A stretch of DNA of 64,000 nucleotides from a virus. The notes beneath the pieces are model-generated. The model saw nothing but the letters and a program-made list of their open reading frames with translations, was not told the origin of the DNA and made no database searches. Position numbers and translations under genes: made by a program. The stretch lies in IMG/VR virus record IMGVR_UViG_3300030737_000007, positions 1-64,000 of that record; one strand, given 5' to 3'. This document shows positions 13,503 through 21,913 of this stretch, piece by piece (the first letter of the stretch is position 1; every line of letters starts with the position of its first letter).

Positions 13503-16399
13503 TCACAACACTAGCTGGAGGAAGTCTGAGACTGCAACCGGCGTAGCGTCATGGTAGAACCAGGCGAATCTGTTACCTTTTCCATTATGTGGAAACGGGC
13601 AAGTCGTTTCTGTTCCGCTTGCCTCATACGGTTGTTATTCCCGTATGTCCAGACTATTGCATACCTTTGCGGGTCTTCTTCGCTTAGTCGTTCACGGTCC
13701 CGTGTGTAGGGTTCCGCCTCGTTGGCATCACAGCGTCCGAGTCAATCAGAAGAAGTTTTACCTGCGCCGATGATTTAACGCAGGGTGTTGGTATACCTTC
13801 ACGGCTGTTATCTGCTGTATTACCAGCAAGATGAGTCATTTCTGCTCACCTCTTATGGTTCCAATTCCCATAAGGTCGGACTATCGCATCACCCCGAGGG
13901 GTGTTCTATCGCTTAGTCTCTCACGGCCCCTTTCGGGTTCCGCCCTGTCAGCCATCTCAGCTTCCAAGTCAATCAGATAGAATTTTCTAACTACGGCTCT
14001 CACCGTAGCGACGCAAGTATGTCTACGTTGTAGCTGACCCACGAACTAAGCTACGTTTACCAACACAGTCGGAGGCTGGGTCTGCACACCACCGATTTGA
14101 CGCGCAGGATCCGAAACCGAACCCTGTTCTGGAGCAGACTGGATGAAGAGCTTCACGTTTGTTACTCACCGTTGCCGATGGGGCGGGTCATTTCTGCTCG
14201 CCTCTGTACGTCACCGCACAGGTCGGACTATGTCATCACCCTCTTGCGAGGGGCAAGGTATATAGTCTCTACACGTTCCCGGATGTTCTCGGGCTTCGCT
14301 CGGCGTTTTCTCCAAAGGAGACGTTCACCGAATTAGCCTTGTGTTCGAAAGCAATTACTCGCTTAAGCTACCATTTTCAAATAGTTCTTCGATCCGTCTT
14401 CAGGATTCTTGCCGAGGAACACGGAGAAAATCGCGTCATCGCCAAAAATGTAAGTGTTGTAGAATGTGTTACCTGAGATGGTAACAGTAGGTGCCGTGGT
14501 CGTCTGCTTGAACTTAACCCCGCCGAACTTGATGACATCTTCGTTCTTCGGGAGCTCGAACAGCATAGCGCGCATGGAATCGTCACGCTTGATAATGTCG
14601 GTCAGACCATTAAAGCTCGTGTCGTTCAATACGTCGCGCACGACGTTGGGGTGGATGATTCCGCCGAACGAGTTGTCCATGAGAGGACGAGCGTTGACGG
14701 ATGCCAGCGACTGGGCCGCAGAGCGAATGTTGTTCGCAGTGAGGTAGGAGCCGTTGGCGAGCTGGATGTTCACCAGGGAATCGACCGCAACAGCCGAGTC
14801 AGCGGTAAGCTGGACAAGGGAGTTGAGGGTGAGGGCCAGGCGATAGTTCAGTTCGTTTGCAAGGTTCTGCAACAGACCTGGGTCATCGATGGCCACGTCG
14901 AGTGCCAAGTCCGAGGAATTGATAAAATCAGCGTACTGGCCGATTGTAGCAACGATCTTCGAGCTGGACTCGCTGATGGGGGAGCCCACGGTCCCTTCCG
15001 CCGCCTGGTTCAAATTGGCTGCGAGGAGAGCGTAGGTGTAGACAGTTGTGTTTTGGAGATGCCCTTTCGGGTCACCGGGCTTTCGCCCCTCTTATGTCAC
15101 CATAAGGTCGCTCTGTACGTCGCCGCACAGCTCGGACTCTATCTTCATTTCCAGATAATGGAAATGTCCGGCGTATTAGCCTCTACGGGTTCTGGTTGCC
15201 CAGTCTTCCCTCGGTATTGTCTCAAAGAGAGTTCCACCGATATAGCCGGATTTTACTTCAGCACATTAATACTGAATCTGGTTTCCCTGCCGAAGAGGCA
15301 GAGGGCGCTGCTTGGTCATGCTCAAAAAGGGCGTTTGGGCCTTGAGATTGGGCACGGCCTCGCGTTCATCATTGTGTTTAGGCCGCCAGCATCTCTGATG
15401 GGGCGCTCTGCATATCGCTATGCAGTTCAGACTGTATCTTCAGTTTCTTCAAAGCAATTAGGCGAAGATAAAGTTCTTCCCGTTTGGGCGGGCAATGAAC
15501 CTTGTGGCCTAATCCAACGTATTCCATTCCAGCTAGGGCCTCGTCTCTCTTGACTACGAGATACGGAAGCGTGTGGAGGAGAAACTGCTCAATGTGGAGT
15601 TTGTTGAACAAAGACCACTGGAAACAATTCCTTTTTCCTTTACTTCGAACGTCGCCGCCGTACAGTTTCTTGCAAGAATCAAGCACGGTCTTGTCGTTGT
15701 TCGAGATGGTCACGATCAGATGGTAGCAGATAACACCCCGAGAGAGGGTTTTGTTCACTCGGATGCAACCTTCGCCATCAAAGAAACCAGCCATGTAGGA
15801 GGGTTCTGCTTTGAGGTAACTGCTGTTCGTCTCAGTCGTTACGGACCCGTGTTGCTTCATTTCCTTGAGTTTTTGGAGGTATCCATGTTTCTGGTCCTCG
15901 GACAGATTTTCTCTGTTCTCAATAAACTCAATCAGAACGTCAGCTTGTTCCCTTTTGTATCTCAAGTAGGGCAGAATAGCTTTAAGGAAAGCAACGGTAG
16001 AAGGGAAGGATTGCAGGTACCAAATGTACCAATCCTCGCCTGCCTTGTTGTTTACATTGCGGGTAAAGCTGCCCCCGAAATGTAGCACAGACCACTGCAT
16101 CAAAGCTCTTGATTTATTGCTCAAGTATACTTTGGGTTCGAAGTAGGTCTTGCTTCCTCGTTTGTGGGTGGCGATCCGGATGCAACCTTCTGCATCGAAA
16201 ATCCCAGCCATGTAGCTTTTGGTTTTCTCTTTCACGGTTTCCTCGGTATTGTCTATATCCTTATGCTACCACACCTAGTAGTAAAAGTCAACAGAGTTTC
16301 ACCGATTTAGAACAGTTTTACTTCACCAAGAATTTAGTGAATGGCCACCAAGTTCGGTAGCGCGCCAGATGTAACGATTGATGCAGGAGAGTAACTCAT
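13503..16399 (-). CDS. Major capsid protein (N4-gp56-like), six exons, five group I introns
   Basis: Joining exons 16399-16340, 15382-15268, 15042-14365, 14164-14048, 13822-13782 and 13595-13503 gives 1,104 bp, 368 codons with one terminal stop, a normal MCP size. Exon 1 ends 'GALPNLVAI'; exon 2 reads 'NLKAQTPFLSMTKQRPLPL', exon 3 'YTYALLAANLNQAAEGTVG' through 'DGSKNYLKMVA', exon 4 'VKLFIQSAPEQGSVSDPARQ', matching the order in N4-gp56-type capsid proteins. Each joint follows a T and each intron ends in G. Boundaries may be off by several bases; intron 2 has an alternative pair (ATT|CAT). Exon 5 (about 14 codons) is the least certain. Lies after the scaffold-like gene. Confidence 0.75.
13580..13594 (-). 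repeat. Dispersed 15 bp site (variant)
   Basis: TTCCATTATGTGGAA in MCP exon 6, right after intron 5. Confidence 0.65.
13596..13781 (-). ncRNA. Group I intron 5 of MCP gene
   Basis: About 186 nt, no ORF. Elements: CTGATTGACTCGGACGC, AACGACTAAGCGAAGAAG, GCAATAGTCTGGAC and GGCAAGCGGAACAGAAACGAC, each with a counterpart in intron 4. Confidence 0.7.
13823..14047 (-). ncRNA. Group I intron 4 of MCP gene
   Basis: About 225 nt, no ORF. Elements: GAGAGACTAAGCGATAG, a CACCCCTCGGGGTG hairpin, GCGATAGTCCGACC (P7 pairing GACTA/TAGTC) and GAGGTGAGCAGAAATGAC. Sister of intron 5 rather than of introns 1-3. Confidence 0.75.
14165..14364 (-). ncRNA. Group I intron 3 of MCP gene
   Basis: About 200 nt, no ORF. 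Elements: TTCGGTGAACGTCTCC, AGAGACTATATACC, GACATAGTCCGACCTG (P7 pairing GACTAT/ATAGTC), GTACAGAGGCGAGCAG. Related to introns 1 and 2. Confidence 0.8.
15043..15267 (-). ncRNA. Group I intron 2 of MCP gene
   Basis: About 225 nt, no ORF. Core elements in order: ATCGGTGGAACTC, GAGACAATACCGAGG, then AAGATAGAGTCCGAGCTG and GTACAGAGCGACC. Strongly similar to intron 1. The dispersed 15 bp site (15149-15163) sits in a loop between these elements. Confidence 0.8.
15149..15163 (+). repeat. Dispersed 15 bp site inside intron 2
   Basis: Perfect copy in the intron, opposite to transcription. Confidence 0.85.
15378..16235 (-). CDS. LAGLIDADG homing endonuclease inside MCP intron 1
   Basis: 285 aa, single-chain enzyme with two LAGLIDADG motifs: 'YMAGIFDAEGCIRI' (about residue 9) and 'YMAGFFDGEGCIRV' (about residue 148). 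Each is followed by a DNA-binding alpha/beta half. The acidic residue of each motif (D/E) is present, so it is probably active. The C-terminal codons overlap the P7-P9 part of the intron and the stop overlaps the start of exon 2. It would cleave intronless MCP genes and spread the intron. Confidence 0.9.
   Translation of the reverse strand: MKEKTKSYMAGIFDAEGCIRIATHKRGSKTYFEPKVYLSNKSRALMQWSVLHFGGSFTRNVNNKAGEDWYIWYLQSFPSTVAFLKAILPYLRYKREQADVLIEFIENRENLSEDQKHGYLQKLKEMKQHGSVTTETNSSYLKAEPSYMAGFFDGEGCIRVNKTLSRGVICYHLIVTISNNDKTVLDSCKKLYGGDVRSKGKRNCFQWSLFNKLHIEQFLLHTLPYLVVKRDEALAGMEYVGLGHKVHCPPKREELYLRLIALKKLKIQSELHSDMQSAPSEMLAA
15383..16339 (-). ncRNA. Group I intron 1 of MCP gene (with LAGLIDADG ORF)
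   Basis: 5' core AATCGGTGAAACTC ... GACAATACCGAGG (P3-P4-P6 type) near 16310-16245. The 3' core AAGATACAGTCTGAACTGC (P7-P9 part) is found near 15430, inside the end of the LAGLIDADG gene. A pairing ATTCAC/GTGAA at the 5' junction resembles the one in intron 2 (ATTCAG/CTGAA). About 957 nt. Confidence 0.75.
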
Positions 16400-16420
16400 G
16401 TTGGGTTGTCTTTCGTGGTA

Positions 16421-17530
16421 TTACTGTGAGCGCCGATTCAGGGCCCGGATCCGACGGGTGCCCGCCAACAAGTTGGCGATTTCCGTATCGGACAGGGATT
16501 CTAAATCCTCGACTGAGGGCGGCCTTGGGGCTTCCGGAGGCGGGACGGGTGATACGTCACTTCTCTGGATGCCTAGACCCGCTCTCGGGCGCGTCTCCGT
16601 TCGAACAATCCGTTCATCGGGGCGCGGCGCAGGTGCCGGTTCGTTGGGTTGAACCGCTACCGGCGGAGTTGGTTTGGGGGCCTTCGGGGCCTTGGCGAGT
16701 AAGTCATCGCTCGCTAGGTCCTGGAAGGCTTCCTCAAGATTTTCGACTGTCCAGACGCCGCCGGTGTAAAGTTCACCGATGTCTGCGCCCGGTTTGCCGA
16801 GTTTGTATTTTGCCAGCCACTGGATCAGCAGGGTCTCGTTCTTGCCTACTGGGTAGTAGGTGTCTGCGTTGCGGGCCAGGAATTCTTTTGCGACGGCTTC
16901 GGTTCCGAGATTCGCGTCCGCGTTCGCGCCTTTTTGGGCAAGCTGGACTAGTGTGGCCATCGAAACGCCGTACTGCTTTTGGAACAAAGTGTCGAACGCG
17001 AGGCCGGGGTCCGACTCCAACTGGGCCTTGATCTCGAAGATCTCGTCCGCAGTCAGGTTGCGAACCTGGGGCATGGCCGCCGCAGGGGCCGGGGCCGTCT
17101 TGGGTACTCCGCCCAACTTGACCTGCCGGTTGAGTTCGCGGATCTTCTGGGTCGCCTTCAGCTTGGCCGAGAGGACGTTGGTCATGAGCTCGTTCTTGTT
17201 CTTGCCCTTGAATACCTCGGCGTTCGCGCCGTTGCCCGGGTCGAGGGACGCCTTCCACCAGCCTTTGTCTTTCTCCAGCGTGATGGTAGCCCCGTCGCCG
17301 ATATCGATTACTTCGGGTCCTTCGGGTTCTAGCTCTACGATCGGCTCGGTGGGCTGGCGGATTACGCCGCCTTCCGCGATGACGACTTCCGGGTTGAGAC
17401 TCGGGTGGGCGTCGAGGTGCATCGGCTCGTCCGGGTCGATCATGTCTTCAGGACGGGTTGCAAAATCTACGAGGGGCGCGCCGAAGTTATCGGCTTCGAG
17501 CCAAGGGTCTACAACTGGGGTATTGGGCAT
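16421..17530 (-). CDS. Scaffold-like protein
   Basis: 369 aa, acidic N-terminal third (D/E/P-rich), Lys-rich helical middle (about residues 100-150), helical segment to ~260, then a Pro-rich linker and a basic C-terminus ('RRIRALNRRSQ'). Acidic, helical, low-complexity composition and position between portal and MCP are those of capsid scaffolding proteins. GTP/ATP or protease motifs are absent. Confidence 0.6.
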   Translation of the reverse strand: MPNTPVVDPWLEADNFGAPLVDFATRPEDMIDPDEPMHLDAHPSLNPEVVIAEGGVIRQPTEPIVELEPEGPEVIDIGDGATITLEKDKGWWKASLDPGNGANAEVFKGKNKNELMTNVLSAKLKATQKIRELNRQVKLGGVPKTAPAPAAAMPQVRNLTADEIFEIKAQLESDPGLAFDTLFQKQYGVSMATLVQLAQKGANADANLGTEAVAKEFLARNADTYYPVGKNETLLIQWLAKYKLGKPGADIGELYTGGVWTVENLEEAFQDLASDDLLAKAPKAPKPTPPVAVQPNEPAPAPRPDERIVRTETRPRAGLGIQRSDVSPVPPPEAPRPPSVEDLESLSDTEIANLLAGTRRIRALNRRSQ

Positions 17531-17629
17531 GTACGGTGTCCTTTGCTGAAATCCTCAGCTACGGGTGATTTGTGTTGCGATTTTGAGAACGATCATTGCG
17601 GTTTTGAGAACAGATTCTCAATTTGAGAA

Positions 17630-17658
17630 TTCCATTATCTGGAAATCTGTGGTACAAT
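17630..17658 (+). promoter_or_regulatory. Promoter of rightward gene 17676, with composite operator
   Basis: TGTGGTACAATT carries the -10 TACAAT (17653-17658); a weak -35 TTCCAT (17630-17635), 17 bp upstream, is the first part of a perfect dispersed site (17630-17644). The second palindrome TTCTCAATTTGAGAA (17615-17629) abuts it, and two more half-sites TTTTGAGAAC lie at 17581 and 17602. Confidence 0.65.
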
Positions 17659-17675
17659 TAAAGCTCGGAGGAAAC

Positions 17676-17906
17676 ATGAAACTTCAACGAGTAGAACCGG
17701 CAGTTGTCAGCGAGTATGTAAAACTGTCTTCGGTAAACTTTGGGCTATTTGCAGAGGATCGTGCGGGCGAAATTTACGCCTACGTGGGTACCTGCTGGAC
17801 CAATTCGCAAGGCATTCCGATGAATAGCTTCGACCATTGGGTTCGAGTACTTCCAGAAGGAACTCAATTTATAATTACTTCCCAGAAAATCGGCGGAGGA
17901 TGCTAG
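17676..17906 (+). CDS. Hypothetical protein, lone rightward gene
   Basis: 76 aa (MKLQRVEPAVVSEYVKLSSV...), good GGAGG 6 bases before the ATG. No known motif. It runs against the surrounding structural genes and has its own promoter with operator sites, as in 'moron' genes expressed from a prophage. Its TAG overlaps the opposing gene's stop within CTAG. Confidence 0.6.
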   Translation: MKLQRVEPAVVSEYVKLSSVNFGLFAEDRAGEIYAYVGTCWTNSQGIPMNSFDHWVRVLPEGTQFIITSQKIGGGC

Positions 17907-18250
17907 CCCTGCTGCTCCATCGCCTTCGCCACGTCCAGATGTTCCCGCGCCCCGAACAGAAACTCCTTGACTTCATCTGAGGGGTTAGCGGCGGCGTCGA
18001 TCGCCTTGGCTATGTCCTGCTTGAAGTGGGCCACGAGCGTATCCAGGGCGGCGGCGGCTGCGTGCGCGGTCGGAACTGTGGTGTCGCCCGGGGCTAATGC
18101 GATGAGGTCGTCTTTGGCGGCGTCCCGGTAGTCTTCCAGTGTTTGGATCACCGTCTCCCATGCGGGGGTGTTTACGACGACCCGGAGCTGGCGGCCTTTG
18201 TCGTAGAGTGCGAGGTCTATTTCCAGCGCGTCGATTTCGGTGTCGGTCAC
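17903..18250 (-). CDS. Hypothetical structural-operon protein
   Basis: 115 aa, helical, acidic; 'TPAWETVIQTLEDYRDAAKDDLIAL' is reminiscent of small head-associated proteins found between portal and scaffold genes. Overlaps the upstream gene by 4 bp. Function not known. Confidence 0.5.
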   Translation of the reverse strand: MTDTEIDALEIDLALYDKGRQLRVVVNTPAWETVIQTLEDYRDAAKDDLIALAPGDTTVPTAHAAAAALDTLVAHFKQDIAKAIDAAANPSDEVKEFLFGAREHLDVAKAMEQQG

Positions 18251-18441
18251 TTGCGGGCCTCGAACTGGGCGTCGTAGTCTACGTAGCCGGGCTGGGCTGG
18301 AACGCGGATCGGGCCGAGATTGCCTGCGCGACCTTTGAGGCGGGCGGCGTCGTTGATCAGCTTGCGGAGGTCTTCGTCGGACAGGGTGTCGTACTCGCTG
18401 GGGCCTTGTTGGGAAAGTCTATCTGGGTTGGGGGTGTTCAT
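18247..18441 (-). CDS. Hypothetical small protein
   Basis: 64 aa from ATG 18441, preceded by GGAGA at 5 bases. Polar, 'SEYDTLSDEDLRKLINDAARL' helix followed by a Tyr/Pro-rich tail. Lies between portal and the 115 aa gene. Confidence 0.5.
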   Translation of the reverse strand: MNTPNPDRLSQQGPSEYDTLSDEDLRKLINDAARLKGRAGNLGPIRVPAQPGYVDYDAQFEARK

Positions 18442-18475
18442 TCTGTCTCCTTCAATCAATCCGATTGAACGGGTT

Positions 18476-18490
18476 TTCCATTATCTGGAC
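18476..18490 (-). repeat. Dispersed 15 bp site
   Basis: TTCCATTATCTGGAC between portal stop and the next gene. Confidence 0.8.
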
Positions 18491-20559
18491 TAAACGTCTG
18501 AGCCAAATCCGGTTTGGGCGGAGGGTTCTCCTGTTAATTCAAGGGGTTCCACAGATTTCTTAAAGCCTTCCCTTAATACATCCCGGGCTGCTCTTGCGAT
18601 ATTGCTGCTGTCGTCCCTTTGCTCAGCCGCGGCATCTTTCTGCGCCTGAAGCTGTGCTTGGGCCTGCGCCTTTTGTTGAATCTGCCCACCCTGCGATTGC
18701 TGTTGTTGCCGCTGAAGATCTTGCGGGGTCATGTCCACGATCACGTCGTTCAGGTTCTTGAAGTCGGCGGCCTCAAACCACATGTGGACCACCTCCATCA
18801 CGTTGACCTTCTTGCCTTCGATCGAGAGCGAGGAGATGACTTCGGGGTTGGACAGGAACTGAGATAGCATCGGGAGCGCTTGGGCCATGTTGCGGCGCGT
18901 CTGCATCTTGGACCCAGCGAGGATGGAGAACTTCACTCGGGCGTTCAGGATGTCGATCACGTCGCCGCCGGACTGCACGTACTCGTGCTTCAGCTCTTCC
19001 GACATGATGAAGTTCAACTGCGACTCGGGTAGCATCTCCCGGTTCATTTGCTGCATGTCGTAGAGCAGCGGCACGATGACCTGGTCGGCCAGATTGTCGA
19101 TGAACTCCGAGATGCCCGATGACGCGCCCTGCGCAAGAGCCTGAGCTCCGGCAGAACTGCGCGCGAGATTGGAGTGGCCCGAGGAACCTGCGTTGCCGCC
19201 CATGATCGGGTTGTTGCCCGAGACGGTGTCGGCGCGGCCCTGCGACATCGCCATAAGTTCCCCGGCTTCGGGGATGGCGGGCAGGCGCTGAAGCGGCTCA
19301 AGGTCGCCCTTGGTATCCACCTCGATGATCTTGCCGGGGCAGATGCGGATTGACTGAGTTGGGATGCTCTTGCCGCGGACGCGGACGAGCGGGGTGTTCA
19401 GGTTCAACGAGGCGTTGTCCAGCAGCAGGTTGGTGATGCCGGTCATCAGGCGCTGCTCGGAGCCGATCGTGCGCCCGAGGCCGAGCGACCAGTACCCGCC
19501 GGGGATATTCCACCAGCCGATAGAGTAGAACGGGATCTTGCCGTAGACGTTCTTGCCGTTGTAGATGACCAGTTTCTTCTGGAGCACCACGATGTACGTG
19601 CCGTTGTCCCACCGCTCCAGTACCTCTAGGGGTTTCTGGAAGGGGTCGGCGGTCGTGGTATCCCAGCGGGCTTCTGCACGGGCTTCCCAGAGCGGGTTGC
19701 GCCCGCCGATTTCCCCGATAGCCGGATCAGCCGTCTCTGCGGGCGGCATGAACAGCATCATGAGGTTTTCGCGGGACGGGATATCGTATCCCTCGCGGTC
19801 CCGCAGCTTGTCGAGGTCTTCCCACGTCATGTAGCGGCGGCGGACGACGTACTTGGCCTTGCGGATGTCCGGAACACGTAGCCCGGGGTCTACCAGGACT
19901 TCGCGGAGGTCTACGATGTGCTCGAACGTGGGCCGGTCGATTACTTCTTCGATGATCTCTTCTTCGAGTTCACCATCGGAGATGCGGGTGTCAGGCGCGC
20001 CGGGGATTCCGGACGGAATTACGACGGAGGGGTTCTTCCGCTTGACTATTTTGCGCTCTTGGGTGAACTTTTCCCAGCCCCATTGGAACATGGAGGTGCC
20101 AAACAGCAGGCAATTGAAGATTCCGAGCTTCAGTTCGGCCCGGAAATCCATGTCGTCGAGCTGGTAAGCAAGCAAAGCGGAGGTCGCGCGCGCCAGTTGG
20201 GCGGTCGTTCCGGGCCGTTCCTGCACCATAAACGGCGGGTTTTCGTAAAATAACCCGGACATTACCTGCGGAACTATGCCATTTACAGCCGTTGCGACCG
20301 TGAAAAAGCTGATCGAAGCGGCCTCAGATTGGGTTCCGGGCCAGTATCTGGGCTGAAAAGGGGACTGGTAGAGGGTCTGTGCGGCTACCCAGCCGAGGCA
20401 AAATTGCCTACTCAACTCAGCTTTCTCAGCGCGTTCCGCGTCTTGAAGACATAATTTGAGGGCTGGATTTTCTTCCCACACGCCCTCGGACAAAAAGCCC
20501 CGTGCTTCGGCAGGTGTTACCTGCTCATAAACGTTATATGGGGCTTCCGGCAAGTTCAT
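18490..20559 (-). CDS. Portal protein
   Basis: 689 aa. Long portal of podophage-like type: N-terminal 'ARGFLSEGVWEENP', a core with 'FEHIVDLREVLVDPG', 'YWSLGLGRTIGSEQRLMTGITNLLLDNASLN' (central alpha-helix and stem region), 'SQGRADTVSGNNPIMGGNAG', and a Gln/Ala-rich C-terminus (residues ~610-650). It would form the dodecameric DNA channel at the capsid vertex. Gene order terminase-portal-scaffold-MCP supports this. The dispersed site 18476-18490 marks its 3' end. Confidence 0.8.
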   Translation of the reverse strand: MNLPEAPYNVYEQVTPAEARGFLSEGVWEENPALKLCLQDAERAEKAELSRQFCLGWVAAQTLYQSPFQPRYWPGTQSEAASISFFTVATAVNGIVPQVMSGLFYENPPFMVQERPGTTAQLARATSALLAYQLDDMDFRAELKLGIFNCLLFGTSMFQWGWEKFTQERKIVKRKNPSVVIPSGIPGAPDTRISDGELEEEIIEEVIDRPTFEHIVDLREVLVDPGLRVPDIRKAKYVVRRRYMTWEDLDKLRDREGYDIPSRENLMMLFMPPAETADPAIGEIGGRNPLWEARAEARWDTTTADPFQKPLEVLERWDNGTYIVVLQKKLVIYNGKNVYGKIPFYSIGWWNIPGGYWSLGLGRTIGSEQRLMTGITNLLLDNASLNLNTPLVRVRGKSIPTQSIRICPGKIIEVDTKGDLEPLQRLPAIPEAGELMAMSQGRADTVSGNNPIMGGNAGSSGHSNLARSSAGAQALAQGASSGISEFIDNLADQVIVPLLYDMQQMNREMLPESQLNFIMSEELKHEYVQSGGDVIDILNARVKFSILAGSKMQTRRNMAQALPMLSQFLSNPEVISSLSIEGKKVNVMEVVHMWFEAADFKNLNDVIVDMTPQDLQRQQQQSQGGQIQQKAQAQAQLQAQKDAAAEQRDDSSNIARAARDVLREGFKKSVEPLELTGEPSAQTGFGSDV

Positions 20560-21481
20560 TTTTGTTCCTCGGGGCGAATTTGGACGGTCTTAGAGCCGTT
20601 CCAACGCTCTTTAATCGGTTGCGAACCGTAGCAGATGTGCAGCCGAGAGCCTGTCCAACTTCCTTCGTGGACATTCCGGACTGATAAAGTTCGAGCATCC
20701 TGTTGGTGTTTAGGCGCTCTTGAGGTAGATTATTGGAGGGTCGGAGAGCGATGGAGAGGCCGTCTAGCCTTCCTTTGACGCACCCCATTGAGCATCCCAG
20801 AGTATCCGCAACTTCCTGAAGCGTAAGTCCGCTTTGGTAAAGGCGCACCAAGCGGACGCTATCTACGTCCGAGCGGTATAATGGGTTTGATTCGCCGCCA
20901 ATAGACCGTTTGTTGACCAAACATTCGGGGCGAATTTTATACCCGTGCCTGTGCCGACCCTGCCCGACTAGAACACCAGCCTTCTTCATGCGCAGGGTTA
21001 CCAACTCGGTCGAGCAATTGAACTTGGCGGCGATCTCTTTGCGCGTCAGCATCTCATCAACGTAGAGATGTCGAATCTCTTCGGTCGAAATATCAGCCCG
21101 ATAGTGGCTATGTCGAGTAGGATCCGCGGCCAGCGTAGCTTTGAGAGTCTTGGCCCGAGCCTTCCGCATGTGCGGACTGATGCCGGTCCACCCGTCTCCT
21201 CCCCAAGTGCAGACATACCCGTGCTTGGAGATGTGCGCGCCGAAGAGGAGAATCCAGATGCGTTCCTGGTAGTCAGCCTCGGCTTTCGTCTCAACGGTGA
21301 GAAACGGCTCGCAGGTAAAGTTCTCGACGCCGTATTTCCGCATAGCCTTGTAGAGGGGCTGTTGTTCGCCCTTCCGTAGGTCTTTGAGGTGGTTTCTCCA
21401 CCGATGCGGGACGCCGCATTTGGTCTGGCCAACGTAGAGTTTGTCGTTGACGTGGTTCTGAATCAGATATATGGTGTACAT
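20534..21481 (-). CDS. GIY-YIG homing endonuclease with HTH repeats
   Basis: 315 aa. N-terminal GIY-YIG domain ('YTIYLIQNHVNDKLYVGQT', Arg in 'HRWRNHL', Glu near 'VENFTCEPF'). Residues ~135-310 hold at least three helix-turn-helix units ('TRKEIAAKFNCSTELV', 'TLQEVADTLGCSMGCV', 'STKEVGQALGCTSATV') for DNA recognition. Stands alone between terminase and portal, overlapping the portal start by 26 bp, with its own promoter. Its homing target may be the junction it occupies. Confidence 0.88.
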   Translation of the reverse strand: MYTIYLIQNHVNDKLYVGQTKCGVPHRWRNHLKDLRKGEQQPLYKAMRKYGVENFTCEPFLTVETKAEADYQERIWILLFGAHISKHGYVCTWGGDGWTGISPHMRKARAKTLKATLAADPTRHSHYRADISTEEIRHLYVDEMLTRKEIAAKFNCSTELVTLRMKKAGVLVGQGRHRHGYKIRPECLVNKRSIGGESNPLYRSDVDSVRLVRLYQSGLTLQEVADTLGCSMGCVKGRLDGLSIALRPSNNLPQERLNTNRMLELYQSGMSTKEVGQALGCTSATVRNRLKSVGTALRPSKFAPRNKNELAGSPI

Positions 21482-21492
21482 TGGATGAGACT

Positions 21493-21521
21493 ATTATAGC
21501 ATAATAATGAGCCGTAAACAA
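21493..21521 (-). promoter_or_regulatory. Promoter of the GIY-YIG gene at 20534-21481
   Basis: Minus strand TTGTTT (21516-21521), 17 bp, perfect TATAAT (21493-21498), 11 bases before the ATG. Confidence 0.6.
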
Positions 21522-21568
21522 CCCTTTAAGGGCTTTTAGGTGTCATTTATGACTCATTATCACCGGTC

Positions 21569-21910
21569 TCAATAAGTTTGCTTGTCTGCCGTGGGCGACA
21601 TCGCACCGCTGGAAAGATCCACGCTGCCCGGGATCGATACCGCGGTGCTCTTCATACCACCTTCGCCGCCGTTCACGCTGACCTTGAAGTTCTCAGAGAT
21701 CACGCGGGAGCGATCGGACGGAACCGGCATACCCGGGCCGCCATCTTCAGTGTGGCGGGGGCCATCCTGGTTGGTGTTCTGGGGGACGAGCTTGCCTGCG
21801 CCCGAGGACATGCCAGCCGCGCCCGAAGGCCCGACAGCGGGGAAGTCAGTTGCTTTGCAATCGCGCGGATTTTCGAGGTTGCCGCTGAGTTTGATGAGAG
21901 AGTCAGACAT
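21569..21910 (-). CDS. Hypothetical Gly/Ser-rich protein
   Basis: 113 aa, Gly/Ser/Pro-rich and polar; no motif recognised. Between the terminase-side genes and portal; possibly a minor head protein. Confidence 0.45.
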   Translation of the reverse strand: MSDSLIKLSGNLENPRDCKATDFPAVGPSGAAGMSSGAGKLVPQNTNQDGPRHTEDGGPGMPVPSDRSRVISENFKVSVNGGEGGMKSTAVSIPGSVDLSSGAMSPTADKQTY

Positions 21911-21913
21911 AGG

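Noticed and set aside
21516-21545. Rho-independent terminator (CCCTTTAAGGG + TTTT)
   Set aside because: The stem is short, has almost no loop, and overlaps the -35 region of the GIY-YIG promoter.
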